This document shows, one piece after another, positions 1 through 7,917 of a stretch of DNA of 64,000 bases. Source of the stretch: Flammeovirga kamogawensis (lineage in GTDB: Bacteria > Bacteroidota > Bacteroidia > Cytophagales > Flammeovirgaceae); assembly GCF_018736065.1 (NCBI RefSeq), contig NZ_CP076128.1:186001-250000 (forward strand), read 5' to 3'. The position numbers and the translations under genes are program-made. The notes beneath the pieces were generated by a model. The model was not told where the DNA came from. It did no database searches and saw only the letters and a list, made by a program, of their open reading frames with translations. The stretch's first letter is position 1; each line of letters opens with the position of its first letter.

Positions 1-566
1 TAGAACCATTGATCAGTTTCTACAGTACTTAGTAATTCAGGGTCTAAAACGGCTTGATTAAATACTGTCCAATCACATTTTAAACCAAGTTTTTTTACAG
101 GTCCAGTTAAAACTGCAGTCATAGAGCATTCTGCACCAGTACCAGCAACAGTAGGTACACCCATATGGTAGATACCCGCTTTCTTTACTAAATTAAGACC
201 TTGGTATAACTGAGATGAACCTTCGTTTGTTACCATTAAAGATAAAGCTTTTGCAATATCCATAATAGAACCACCACCAATACCAATGATACCAGCAGGA
301 ATACCTTTGTCAGCAAGAATTTGATCTCTTAAGTTATCTACTTGGTCAGTAGTCGGCTCATATTGATCAATATCTTCAAAGAAAACCATATCTTCTGCTT
401 TTGCAGGGATACGGTCTGCTAATTCTTTACCTTCAAAATATTTATCAACGATAAATACCATGAAGCCATCATTTTCAGTACGTTTAGGAGCTAAAATTTC
501 ATCTATTTGATTAAATGAACCCTTACCGTAAACGATTTTATCTATATTTTTAAAATTCTTATGCAT
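1..566 (-). CDS. kdnB: 3-deoxy-D-manno-octulosonate 8-oxidase KdnB, iron-type alcohol dehydrogenase family (3' end outside window)
   Basis: The first 188 codons are present; the gene runs off the left edge. The product belongs to the iron-containing alcohol dehydrogenase family: a glycine-rich nucleotide-binding segment (GIGGGSIMDIAKAL) is followed by GTGAECSMTAVLTG, where the family begins its metal site. In Shewanella, KdnB oxidises the C8 hydroxyl of Kdo to an aldehyde, which KdnA then aminates to give 8-amino-3,8-dideoxy-Kdo (Kdo8N) for LPS. The assignment rests mainly on the neighbour: the ATG lies 9 bp after the kdnA stop, so the two are almost surely one transcript. The metal-binding histidines should lie in the missing part. 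A generic alcohol dehydrogenase is the alternative. Confidence 0.82.
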   Translation of the reverse strand, partial: MHKNFKNIDKIVYGKGSFNQIDEILAPKRTENDGFMVFIVDKYFEGKELADRIPAKAEDMVFFEDIDQYEPTTDQVDNLRDQILADKGIPAGIIGIGGGSIMDIAKALSLMVTNEGSSQLYQGLNLVKKAGIYHMGVPTVAGTGAECSMTAVLTGPVKKLGLKCDWTVFNQAVLDPELLSTVETDQWF

Positions 567-575
567 CTTAATAAA

Positions 576-1778
576 TTAGTTTACTGCAACTACAGCATTA
601 AGAGAAGCGATGATATCATCAGCAAGTTTATTTACTTCTGCTTCTGTCCAAGTAGCACGAATACCAACAGATAGTAATCTACCAATGATATTTTGTGATT
701 TAGGTAATTCTAAAGCATTGTAATCTTGACGATTTTCATAATCATGGATTGCTAATTTATAAGGAGATTTTAATGCCTTTAAATGATCCCATTGATTAAT
801 GAAGTGATACATGTTTGTATACCAATAAGCAACGCCAACACCGTCTTTTGCACATTGATTAGCAGCTGCCTGAGCTAACTCAGGAGTTTCCATAAAGAAG
901 TTTAAGAAAGTAGCAGAATCACCTTCTTCGTCTGGAAGACAACGGAAAGTAATAAATGGAACTTCTTTTCTTAAGCGTTCTTTTAAGATTGCTTTATTTT
1001 TAATGTTATTTTCACGGATCATTTCTAGTTTACGCATTTGAGCAACTGCTACAGCAGCATTCAATTCGCCTAATCTATAATTAAAACCCATTATTGGATG
1101 TGGTTCCATTCCTCTGTTATCACCTACATGTGAGTGACCATGATCAGAGAATTGACCCATGATTTCATATTTATTAGTGTCATTTGTAAAACAAACACCA
1201 CCTTCGCCAGCTGTTGTAATTTTGAAGAAATCAAAAGAAACAGCACCAGCCTCACCATGTAAGCCTACGTGTTTTCCTTTATAGAAAGCACCTAGAGCTT
1301 GTCCAGCATCTTCTAATAATTTGATATTGTGCTTATCACAAACTGCTTTAATTCCATCAAGGTCTGCAGCAGCGCCACACATATGAACTAAAAGAACAGC
1401 TTTTGTATTAGGAGTAATTGCAGCTTCAATAGATGCTGCACTTAAATTTAAAGTTTCGTCTACTTCTGCAAATACAGGAATACCACCTGCAAATAAAACA
1501 GCTTCTATAGGAGCAATGAAGGTGAAAGGAGTACAAATTACTTCGTCTCCATGTCCAATACCAGCAGCAGCCATCATACAAGCAACAGCAGCAGAACCAC
1601 TTGATACAGCATGAGCATGTTTAGCTCCTGTGTACTCTTCAAAAAGTTGTTCAAATTCTCTTGCTTTCCAATGTCCGTTACGTTGGTTATCATGGTTATA
1701 TCTAAAAAGCATTCCTGACTCTAAAACGTCATTTACTTCTTTTTTTTCTTCTTCACCAAAATATTCCGTTCCTGGCAT
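576..1778 (-). CDS. kdnA: 8-amino-3,8-dideoxy-Kdo aminotransferase KdnA (DegT/DnrJ/EryC1 family)
   Basis: A 400-residue PLP-dependent sugar aminotransferase of the DegT/DnrJ/EryC1 fold. Visible family marks are the phosphate-binding SSGSAA near residue 60, the cofactor aspartate D157 in LLEDAGQALG, and the Schiff-base lysine K186 in SFDFFKITTAGEGG. In the Kdo8N pathway KdnA transfers an amino group, from glutamate, to the C8 aldehyde made by KdnB. Pairing with an iron-type dehydrogenase 9 bp downstream favours this role over other nucleotide-sugar aminotransferases, because no other sugar-nucleotide genes are near. The enzyme is cytoplasmic. A Bacteroidota -7 box lies about 50 bp upstream. 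Family membership is certain; the exact substrate is inferred. Confidence 0.82.
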   Translation of the reverse strand: MPGTEYFGEEEKKEVNDVLESGMLFRYNHDNQRNGHWKAREFEQLFEEYTGAKHAHAVSSGSAAVACMMAAAGIGHGDEVICTPFTFIAPIEAVLFAGGIPVFAEVDETLNLSAASIEAAITPNTKAVLLVHMCGAAADLDGIKAVCDKHNIKLLEDAGQALGAFYKGKHVGLHGEAGAVSFDFFKITTAGEGGVCFTNDTNKYEIMGQFSDHGHSHVGDNRGMEPHPIMGFNYRLGELNAAVAVAQMRKLEMIRENNIKNKAILKERLRKEVPFITFRCLPDEEGDSATFLNFFMETPELAQAAANQCAKDGVGVAYWYTNMYHFINQWDHLKALKSPYKLAIHDYENRQDYNALELPKSQNIIGRLLSVGIRATWTEAEVNKLADDIIASLNAVVAVN

Positions 1779-1830
1779 AATTGTATCTTGTTAATATTAA
1801 ATAAGACTTGTCTGTCTGAATTTTGAAGTG

Positions 1831-1838
1831 CAAATGTA
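1831..1838 (-). promoter_or_regulatory. Probable -7 box of the kdnA-kdnB promoter
   Basis: On the minus strand this reads TACATTTG, a perfect match to the Bacteroidota -7 consensus TAnnTTTG, 52 bp upstream of the kdnA ATG. A TTGAC lies 16 bp further upstream, closer than the usual 19-21 bp, so the -33 element is uncertain. Confidence 0.5.
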
Positions 1839-1990
1839 CAAAAAATATAGATGTCAACCACCTATCAAAATAAATAGTTTTTGTCCATGCAATCCTAATA
1901 ACTCTATTTTAGAAAAAATAATTACAAGATCTATCTTAATAAATGTATACATAAACATTTATATAGATTTGATGTTAATTTTTAGACACA

Positions 1991-2015
1991 AAAAAAGGAA
2001 CCAATAGGGTTCCTT
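1991..2015 (-). terminator. Intrinsic terminator after the LysM-protein gene
   Basis: An 8-bp stem (AAGGAACC at 1995-2002 with GGTTCCTT at 2008-2015) has a 5-nt loop and, on the minus strand, runs into six T. It lies 20 bp beyond the stop of the LysM gene and ends the minus-strand run that begins with the PhoB-like gene. Confidence 0.85.
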
Positions 2016-2034
2016 AAATTGAATAATATTTTTT

Positions 2035-3996
2035 CTATTTTACTCTTAATCGTTGTCCAATTTTAATTTCATTCGAAGACATGTCATTAAAATTTTTAAT
2101 GTCAGCAACGCTAGCACCATACTTGCGTGACACAGAGTACAATGTGTCCCCTTTTTCAACAACATGGTATTCTGCAACTGATGCGTCTTGTGATACAGTT
2201 TGTTTTGTTGTTACTGCAGCAGTTGCAACATTTGTAGTAGGTGTGCTTTCTACCTTATCTGAGGGAGTAAGTTGTAGAACTTGTCCTACATTTATTGCTC
2301 CGTTAGAAGGTAAATTATTCCACTTAATTAAATCTTTATGATAAACACCCGTTTTTCTTGATACAGCAAATAGAGTTTCTCCTTTAACTACAGTGTGTGT
2401 TGTAGCATTTTCTACGATAATTTCTTCTTTTGGTTCTTCAATCACTTCAGTAGAAGCAACAACAGCTACAGTAGTTGTAGAAACGGGCTTTTCAGCAGCA
2501 ACTTGACTATAAGGATCATTTGTTACTTGTTCAACTGCAGGTTGATCATAATTAGTTGTTGCAACTACTTCAGGAGTAGCATTAGCAGATCTAATAGGAA
2601 TTTGTAATAACATACCTCTTTTAGGTTGCTCTCCTTTTAATCTAGCTGCGTTAAACCCATAAATATCAGAAGATGGAATACCATATTTTTGAGCAATTTT
2701 CTCAACAGTTTCACCACTTTCTACAGTGTGTGTTTTAATTTCTCCAGAGAAGTTGCCTTTTGCATCGATACCAGAATTACCTGCTACAGCAAAAGCACCA
2801 TTATTTTGTATTGGAGAACTTACTCTTATCGATTCTCCTGGATGTAGTTCGGCATTATCATTCCAAGCTTGTAAGCTTTGAGGTGATACAGAAAATTTAC
2901 GAGCAATTCCATAATAAGAATCTCCATTTTGAACTACATAAGAAGTAGGAGCAGCTGGAGCTTCTTCAATAGCTTCTTCTTCAGTTATTGCAGCTGCAGC
3001 ACCAACAGTTATTGCACCAACAGTAAATGTTTCAGCAGCTGTATTTGTTTGCGGTCCTCTGTTAGTAAATTCACCTTTTGGCATAATAGCAAAGCTGTCT
3101 TCTTTAACAGCTTCTGATTGTGGAGTGGCTACCACGGTAGTTGTCGCTACTGCTGCAGAAGGCTTTACTTCAGAATTTTCCGTCCCTACAATAAGAACTT
3201 GTCCTTCCTCAAGAGATAAATCATCTCCTATTTGATTCCACTCTTTAATATCCAACATATTCACATTATACATTCTAGATATTGTGAATAAACTTTCACC
3301 ATCTTGAACAGTATGTGTTTTAGAATTAGGATCTAATGAGAGAGAAGTTGAATCTGCAGCAGCAACTACTACTGCGGCAGTTGTTGTTACTTCTGCTGTT
3401 ACTTCAGGTGTAGTTACCTCTACATCTTCTGCAGGGGGGACATCAACAACTGTAGGAGGGACTGATTTTGGACGTGTTTTTTGTAAGAATAAAACACGAC
3501 CTCTAGCTAAAGGATCGTCTTTAGCCATTCTATTTTTCTTTGCTAATTTCGTTAACTTAATACCATATTTTTGAGAAACTTCCCATAAGTTCTTTTCCTC
3601 AATCACTGTATGCATAGCTGTAGTCGCTTTGCTTTTCTTAGCTTTTAGATAGTATACATGACCTTCTTGTAGGTCATCATACGCATCCATATCGTTATAT
3701 TTATATATTTTTTTTACATCAATGCCTAATGACGTTGCTACCAAAAGTAAATTTTGATTAGCCCCAGCAATAAATGCAGGAATATTGTTAGCATCAACTA
3801 AAGTTATTTCCTCTCCGTTAACAGTTTTCGTATGAACATTTGTTACGATAGGATATGGGTTATCACTTTGTGATGGGCTTAATGTTTTATTAATTGCAAA
3901 AGGAGTTGCAATAATATTGTTTTCAGTGTTATGAGTAAATGAAGATAGAATTGAACCTAAGCCCAATAAAACTCCTATTGTATATGTTTTTTTCAT
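2035..3996 (-). CDS. Secreted multi-LysM peptidoglycan-binding protein
   Basis: A 653-residue exported protein with an N-terminal signal peptide (hydrophobic residues 7-20) and six LysM modules at about residues 129-172, 227-271, 352-394, 422-467, 533-576 and 609-652. Most carry the HTV-x-GE/D-(T/S)-L signature of glycan-binding LysM. The modules are joined by long, low-complexity linkers rich in Ala, Val, Thr and Glu, as in flexible wall spacers. There is no recognisable catalytic domain, so it is more likely a wall-bound scaffold or division/remodelling cofactor than a hydrolase. It follows an O-methyltransferase gene by 89 bp on the same strand and has its own terminator. Residues 55-120 may hold a further, divergent LysM-like segment. 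Confidence 0.85.
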   Translation of the reverse strand: MKKTYTIGVLLGLGSILSSFTHNTENNIIATPFAINKTLSPSQSDNPYPIVTNVHTKTVNGEEITLVDANNIPAFIAGANQNLLLVATSLGIDVKKIYKYNDMDAYDDLQEGHVYYLKAKKSKATTAMHTVIEEKNLWEVSQKYGIKLTKLAKKNRMAKDDPLARGRVLFLQKTRPKSVPPTVVDVPPAEDVEVTTPEVTAEVTTTAAVVVAAADSTSLSLDPNSKTHTVQDGESLFTISRMYNVNMLDIKEWNQIGDDLSLEEGQVLIVGTENSEVKPSAAVATTTVVATPQSEAVKEDSFAIMPKGEFTNRGPQTNTAAETFTVGAITVGAAAAITEEEAIEEAPAAPTSYVVQNGDSYYGIARKFSVSPQSLQAWNDNAELHPGESIRVSSPIQNNGAFAVAGNSGIDAKGNFSGEIKTHTVESGETVEKIAQKYGIPSSDIYGFNAARLKGEQPKRGMLLQIPIRSANATPEVVATTNYDQPAVEQVTNDPYSQVAAEKPVSTTTVAVVASTEVIEEPKEEIIVENATTHTVVKGETLFAVSRKTGVYHKDLIKWNNLPSNGAINVGQVLQLTPSDKVESTPTTNVATAAVTTKQTVSQDASVAEYHVVEKGDTLYSVSRKYGASVADIKNFNDMSSNEIKIGQRLRVK

Positions 3997-4085
3997 AATT
4001 AGGTGTTGTAACTACCTGGTGTTGAAAGAGTAAGAGATATTTATTCTTTCTTGATACTAAATAATGTAATTAATTCTTTGCTAAG

Positions 4086-4736
4086 CTACAATTTTTGAGC
4101 CATTAAAATGCCATCTCTAAGAGGTAAAATGCAACTTTGTACTCTTTTATCGGATGTAACCTTAATATTGAAATCCATAATGGCCTTTGTCATTTTATCA
4201 TTTATTTCAGGATCTGCAACATTGCCTTTCCATAAAACATTATCTATTAACAATAGGCCACCGCTTCTTAACTTTGGTAAGCATAGCTCAAAATAAGCAT
4301 CATTATTCATTTTATCGGCGTCAATGAAAATTATATCAATTTCATCATCTAGTGACGGAATAATATCTAAAGCTTCGCCAATATGGAGTTTGATAATTTC
4401 GTTAAGGTTTGCTTTATTGATGAATTTCTGAATAATATCTTCTTTTTCATCGTCAATTTCAATAGTATTAAGTTGTCCATTGCTATCCATTCCTTTTGCT
4501 AAAGCGATAGCAGCATACCCTGTAAAAGTACCAATCTCTAAAATATTTTTAGCATTCATACTTTTTGCTAGAATAGTAAGGAAAAGCCCTTGAGGATGCC
4601 CAGATAGCATATGAGGTAAGTTCTCTTGGAAATGTGTAGCTCTATCCAGTTCTACTAAAATAGGATCTTCTTCTGTGGCTACTTTTTCAATATATTTATC
4701 TATTTCAGGATGTGTTATAGGTAACATATCAATCAA
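4086..4736 (-). CDS. SAM-dependent O-methyltransferase (caffeoyl-CoA O-methyltransferase-like, Methyltransf_3)
   Basis: A 216-residue class I methyltransferase. The SAM-binding motif I is LEIGTFTGYAAIALAKG (about residues 61-77), followed by the acidic TIEID strand; the metal/substrate region IIFIDADK and LLLIDNVLWKG is typical of the cation-dependent caffeoyl-CoA-type family. Bacterial members methylate catechol-like or tRNA hydroxyl groups (for example TrmR-type 5-hydroxyuridine methyltransferases), and the substrate here cannot be told from sequence. The start codon immediately follows the stop of the upstream thioesterase, showing tight translational coupling. The order O-methyltransferase then LysM protein suggests cotranscription. 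Confidence 0.85.
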   Translation of the reverse strand: MIDMLPITHPEIDKYIEKVATEEDPILVELDRATHFQENLPHMLSGHPQGLFLTILAKSMNAKNILEIGTFTGYAAIALAKGMDSNGQLNTIEIDDEKEDIIQKFINKANLNEIIKLHIGEALDIIPSLDDEIDIIFIDADKMNNDAYFELCLPKLRSGGLLLIDNVLWKGNVADPEINDKMTKAIMDFNIKVTSDKRVQSCILPLRDGILMAQKL

Positions 4737-5222
4737 TTAATCAATAAATGGGTTCTCTTTAGTATTGTCTGAACTATTAAAAACTTGGATAGCGATAACT
4801 TCAGCTTCAGCTGTTTTAGTTGTATCTGACCAAGCTTCACAGTACATTGTGATTTTTCGACCTTTTCGTTCAGTAACAGTTGCTATTAATTTAATAGGCG
4901 TGTTAATTGGAGTAGGTTTTAAGAATTTCACATTTAAAATACCGGTAGCATACCTATAAAAAGGAGCAGAATTTAAAGCTCTATTTTCTGATTTATAGGC
5001 GTCAGCCATTGCTGTACCCATACAATGACAGTCAATTATTGTAGACAAAATACCACCGCTAAGCAAATTTGCCCAGCCGTGGTATTTTTCTTCTGCATTC
5101 CAAATACAGATAGCTTTATCATCCTCCCAATAACTTTTGATGTGTAAACCATCATCATTTTTACATCCACAGCCAAAGCATACATTGCCTTCCATGTGGT
5201 CTTGGAAATAAGGAGATATCAT
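4737..5222 (-). CDS. PaaI-like hotdog-fold thioesterase
   Basis: A 161-residue small hotdog protein. The segment CFGCGCKNDDGLHIKSYW followed by HGWANLLSGGILSTIIDCHCMGTA fits the PaaI/YbgC-like 'CFVCG' thioesterase group, in which an H-G-G segment before the long hotdog helix shapes the acyl-CoA pocket. Such enzymes hydrolyse acyl-CoA or aromatic-CoA thioesters. The native substrate is not predictable. It lies 2 bp after the pseudouridine synthase gene and directly abuts the O-methyltransferase gene, inside a minus-strand cluster. The several N-terminal cysteines are typical of this subgroup. Confidence 0.78.
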   Translation of the reverse strand: MISPYFQDHMEGNVCFGCGCKNDDGLHIKSYWEDDKAICIWNAEEKYHGWANLLSGGILSTIIDCHCMGTAMADAYKSENRALNSAPFYRYATGILNVKFLKPTPINTPIKLIATVTERKGRKITMYCEAWSDTTKTAEAEVIAIQVFNSSDNTKENPFID

Positions 5223-5224
5223 AA

Positions 5225-5941
5225 TTATTTAAATTTTCTCAATTGTGTAATCAAAGCACGCATATCTTTTGGATAATCAGCTTCTATATGAATGTCTGAT
5301 CCATCAAGGTCTTTGAATCTTAGTGATCTTGCATGTAAAGCAACTCTAGACATTAGTGGTTGTTCTTCCGTTCCTCCTTTTAGTTTGAATTTACGGCCTT
5401 TTACATCAGATAGGAAAGGAGTTTTTCCGCCATACACCTCATCAGAAATAATAGGAGAACCAACATAAGCCATGTGGATTCTAATTTGATGCATTCTTCC
5501 TGTTAGTGGTTTACATGCCACTAAAGAGTGAAATTTATAAATTTCCTCTGTTTTTACAGCTGTTTGTGAAGGCTTTCCTTCAATATCAATACGAACATTT
5601 CCACGGCCAGAAACTAAAATGTTTCTGTCGATCATTACCCCATCAAAATTTTCAATACCATCTACAACAGCGTGGTATATTTTTTCAACAAGACGTTTTT
5701 CAAATTGAATTGCTAAGTTTCTATATGCTTCCGGATTTTTGGCTATAGCCATTACACCAGAAGTTTCTTTATCTAAACGGTGGCACAATTGTGTGTCTCC
5801 ACCATATTTTTTTGCTTCTTGATAAACTGTAGGTAAAGTCTTATCCCTATCTTCTAAAGAAGAAATATAAGGAGGTTTATTTACCAATATATAATTATCG
5901 TTTTCGAAAATGATCCACTTTTTAAAATTCGGAATTTTCAT
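5225..5941 (-). CDS. RluA-family 23S rRNA/tRNA pseudouridine synthase
   Basis: A 238-residue pseudouridine synthase of the RluA family, marked by the catalytic motif HRLDKETSG (the Asp is the nucleophile) and GRMHQIRIHMA towards the C-terminus. It lacks an N-terminal S4 RNA-binding domain and starts directly with the catalytic fold (ENDNYILVNKPPYI), so it is RluA/RluC-like in size rather than RluD-like. The exact RNA site cannot be assigned. Its first 20 nt overlap the 3' end of the histidine-kinase gene, an arrangement that points to coupled translation within the phoB-phoR-rluA run. Confidence 0.87.
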   Translation of the reverse strand: MKIPNFKKWIIFENDNYILVNKPPYISSLEDRDKTLPTVYQEAKKYGGDTQLCHRLDKETSGVMAIAKNPEAYRNLAIQFEKRLVEKIYHAVVDGIENFDGVMIDRNILVSGRGNVRIDIEGKPSQTAVKTEEIYKFHSLVACKPLTGRMHQIRIHMAYVGSPIISDEVYGGKTPFLSDVKGRKFKLKGGTEEQPLMSRVALHARSLRFKDLDGSDIHIEADYPKDMRALITQLRKFK

Positions 5942-6992
5942 ATTCTGTATCTTGAACTAAATTTAAATCAAAAGAAAAAGTTGAACCCACTTCAGCTTCA
6001 CTCTGCAAAGTTATTGAAGTATTGTGTTGTTCCAATATATGTTTGCAAATAGCTAAACCTAATCCAGAACCACCTTGTTTTTTTGTTCTACTTTTTTCAA
6101 CTCTATAAAATCTCTCAAAAATTCTATTCTGATCTTCAAGAGGTATTCCCATGCCGTTATCTTTTACTAATAAAGTAACTAGATTATCATGAACTTGTAA
6201 AATTACATTTACCCAGCCTCCTTTTTCATTATACTTAATACCATTAACAACTAAATTAATAACAACTTGCTTTAACCTGTTGTAATCTGCATTAACATAA
6301 ATAGGATCGTCATTAGGAACTTCCAAAGATACGGTAATATTTTTCTTTTCAGCTTTTTGTTCTACTTGTTCTAGAACATCTACTATCATTATTTGTATAT
6401 CAAAAACTTCAAAATCCATAGAAATTTCTCCAGCTTCTATTTTGGAAACAGTCAAAAGGTCTTCTACTAGGATATTTAGAGCATTTAGTGATTTAGCTGC
6501 TTTTTTAAGAAAACGATCTCTAACTTTTTTATCATCAACAGCTCCGTCTAGCAATGTTAGAATAAAACCTTGAGTAGCAAAAATTGGTGTTTTTAATTCG
6601 TGAGAGATATTGGCTAGGAATTCTTTTCTGTAGCGTTCCATCTTTTTCAGTTGAGCAATTTCTTCTTCCTTCATTTCTGCATAATCTCGTATTTGAGATT
6701 TAATTCCAGAAATAGGGTTTTTACTACTTTTAACCAATTCGTTTGAGACTTCAAATGTAGTAGATTGGTTACTTCGTAGTTCATGAATTTGCCTATGGAT
6801 ATTTCCAACTTCCTTAAAAAAAATAAACTCAAGAATAAAATAAGTAAGAAGGAAAGATGATGAAAATGCTATAACTAAACCCACAATTACTCCTGTAATA
6901 GAAACATCTGGTATCAAAGATAAAAAAGCAGATGTTATACCCCCAATACATAATGCTAGAAGGAGGGAAACTGATTTGGCATTAAAGAACAT
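5922..6992 (-). CDS. PhoR-like sensor histidine kinase
   Basis: A 356-residue inner-membrane kinase. Two hydrophobic segments at about residues 7-27 and 34-55 are separated by only a few residues, so there is almost no periplasmic sensor. A short coiled linker leads to the HisKA domain (SHELKTP, phospho-acceptor H131) and a HATPase_c domain with the N box (VVNLVVNGIKYNEKGG), KDNGMGIP and GSGLGLAICKHILEQH. It lies 74 bp downstream of a PhoB-like regulator gene. In Bacteroidota such pairs often control phosphate or envelope responses, but no pho genes are near, so the signal is unknown. A hairpin lies between the two genes and may lower kinase expression. Confidence 0.87.
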   Translation of the reverse strand: MFFNAKSVSLLLALCIGGITSAFLSLIPDVSITGVIVGLVIAFSSSFLLTYFILEFIFFKEVGNIHRQIHELRSNQSTTFEVSNELVKSSKNPISGIKSQIRDYAEMKEEEIAQLKKMERYRKEFLANISHELKTPIFATQGFILTLLDGAVDDKKVRDRFLKKAAKSLNALNILVEDLLTVSKIEAGEISMDFEVFDIQIMIVDVLEQVEQKAEKKNITVSLEVPNDDPIYVNADYNRLKQVVINLVVNGIKYNEKGGWVNVILQVHDNLVTLLVKDNGMGIPLEDQNRIFERFYRVEKSRTKKQGGSGLGLAICKHILEQHNTSITLQSEAEVGSTFSFDLNLVQDTEYENSEF

Positions 6993-7011
6993 ATATTTAT
7001 TTATTTAAAAT

Positions 7012-7044
7012 AAAACCCCATTACCTGGTTGGAAATGAGGTTTT
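7012..7044 (-). terminator. Hairpin between the response-regulator and kinase genes, possible attenuator
   Basis: In the minus-strand transcript an 11-bp stem (7034-7044 with 7012-7022, one G-U pair) with an 11-nt loop is followed by a U-rich tract. It lies between the PhoB-like stop and the PhoR-like start. It could be a partial terminator that lets only some transcripts reach the kinase gene. Confidence 0.5.
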
Positions 7045-7066
7045 ATGCAAGTTACCTAAAGTTAGT

Positions 7067-7756
7067 TTAAGCTTCAAACTTATAACCAACACCTTTTACA
7101 GTTTTAATGTAACCTTCACCAATTTTTTCTCTAACTCGACGGATGTGAACATCAACAGTTCTAGCAAGAACGTATACATCAGCACCCCATATATTTCTCA
7201 AAAGATCGTCTCTATTAAAAACTTTGTTCGGACTTTCAGCTAAGAAATAGAGTAGTTCAAATTCTTTTTTAGGTAATGTTTTAGGCTCGCCATCAACATA
7301 TAAAGTATAACTAGATTTGTCAATAGAAAACTTACCAATATTTATAATATCCTTTTTAACTGAAGATGATTTACTTTTTCTTTTGAAAATAGACTCAATT
7401 CTCTTCATTAAAGCTCTTGGCTTTACTGGTTTAACGATATAATCATCAGCACCAACGTCAAAAGCAGCAACTTCAGAGTATTCTTCTGCTCTTGCAGTTA
7501 AGAAAATAATATGTGCCTCTGCTAAATCTGGATTTTCTTTTATTTGTCTACATGCTTCAACACCATCCATTACTGGCATCATTATATCTAAAATGATTAG
7601 CTCAGGATGAAACTCTTTTGCAACTTCAACGGCTTGTTTTCCATCGTTGGCAGTTTTTACTTGATAGCCTTCTTTCTTAAGATTATAACCCAATATTTCT
7701 ACTATATCTGGTTCATCGTCTACAACTAAGATTTTTCTTTCTATTTCTGAAGCCAT
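7067..7756 (-). CDS. OmpR/PhoB-family response regulator
   Basis: A 229-residue two-domain regulator. The receiver has the acidic pair D13/D14, the phospho-acceptor D57 in LIILDIMMP, the Thr of FLTA and the conserved Lys in DDYIVKP. The C-terminal winged helix shows the OmpR-type recognition and wing motifs ARTVDVHIRRVREKIG and IKTVKGVGYKF. It forms a pair with the kinase gene 74 bp downstream. It is very probably a DNA-binding activator or repressor that acts on sigma-70-type promoters; the targets are unknown. Confidence 0.88.
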   Translation of the reverse strand: MASEIERKILVVDDEPDIVEILGYNLKKEGYQVKTANDGKQAVEVAKEFHPELIILDIMMPVMDGVEACRQIKENPDLAEAHIIFLTARAEEYSEVAAFDVGADDYIVKPVKPRALMKRIESIFKRKSKSSSVKKDIINIGKFSIDKSSYTLYVDGEPKTLPKKEFELLYFLAESPNKVFNRDDLLRNIWGADVYVLARTVDVHIRRVREKIGEGYIKTVKGVGYKFEA

Positions 7757-7917
7757 GCTAAAGTTCTATGATAAAATGATGATCTGTTATGTTTGTCTAC
7801 AAGTTATATTCATAATATGACTCTTCAAAGAAAACACAGCATCTGTAAAGATATACTTGCATTTAGTTTACCTTGAGTTCATATTCATGCCATTAATATA
7901 TCTTTAATATGTATTTC

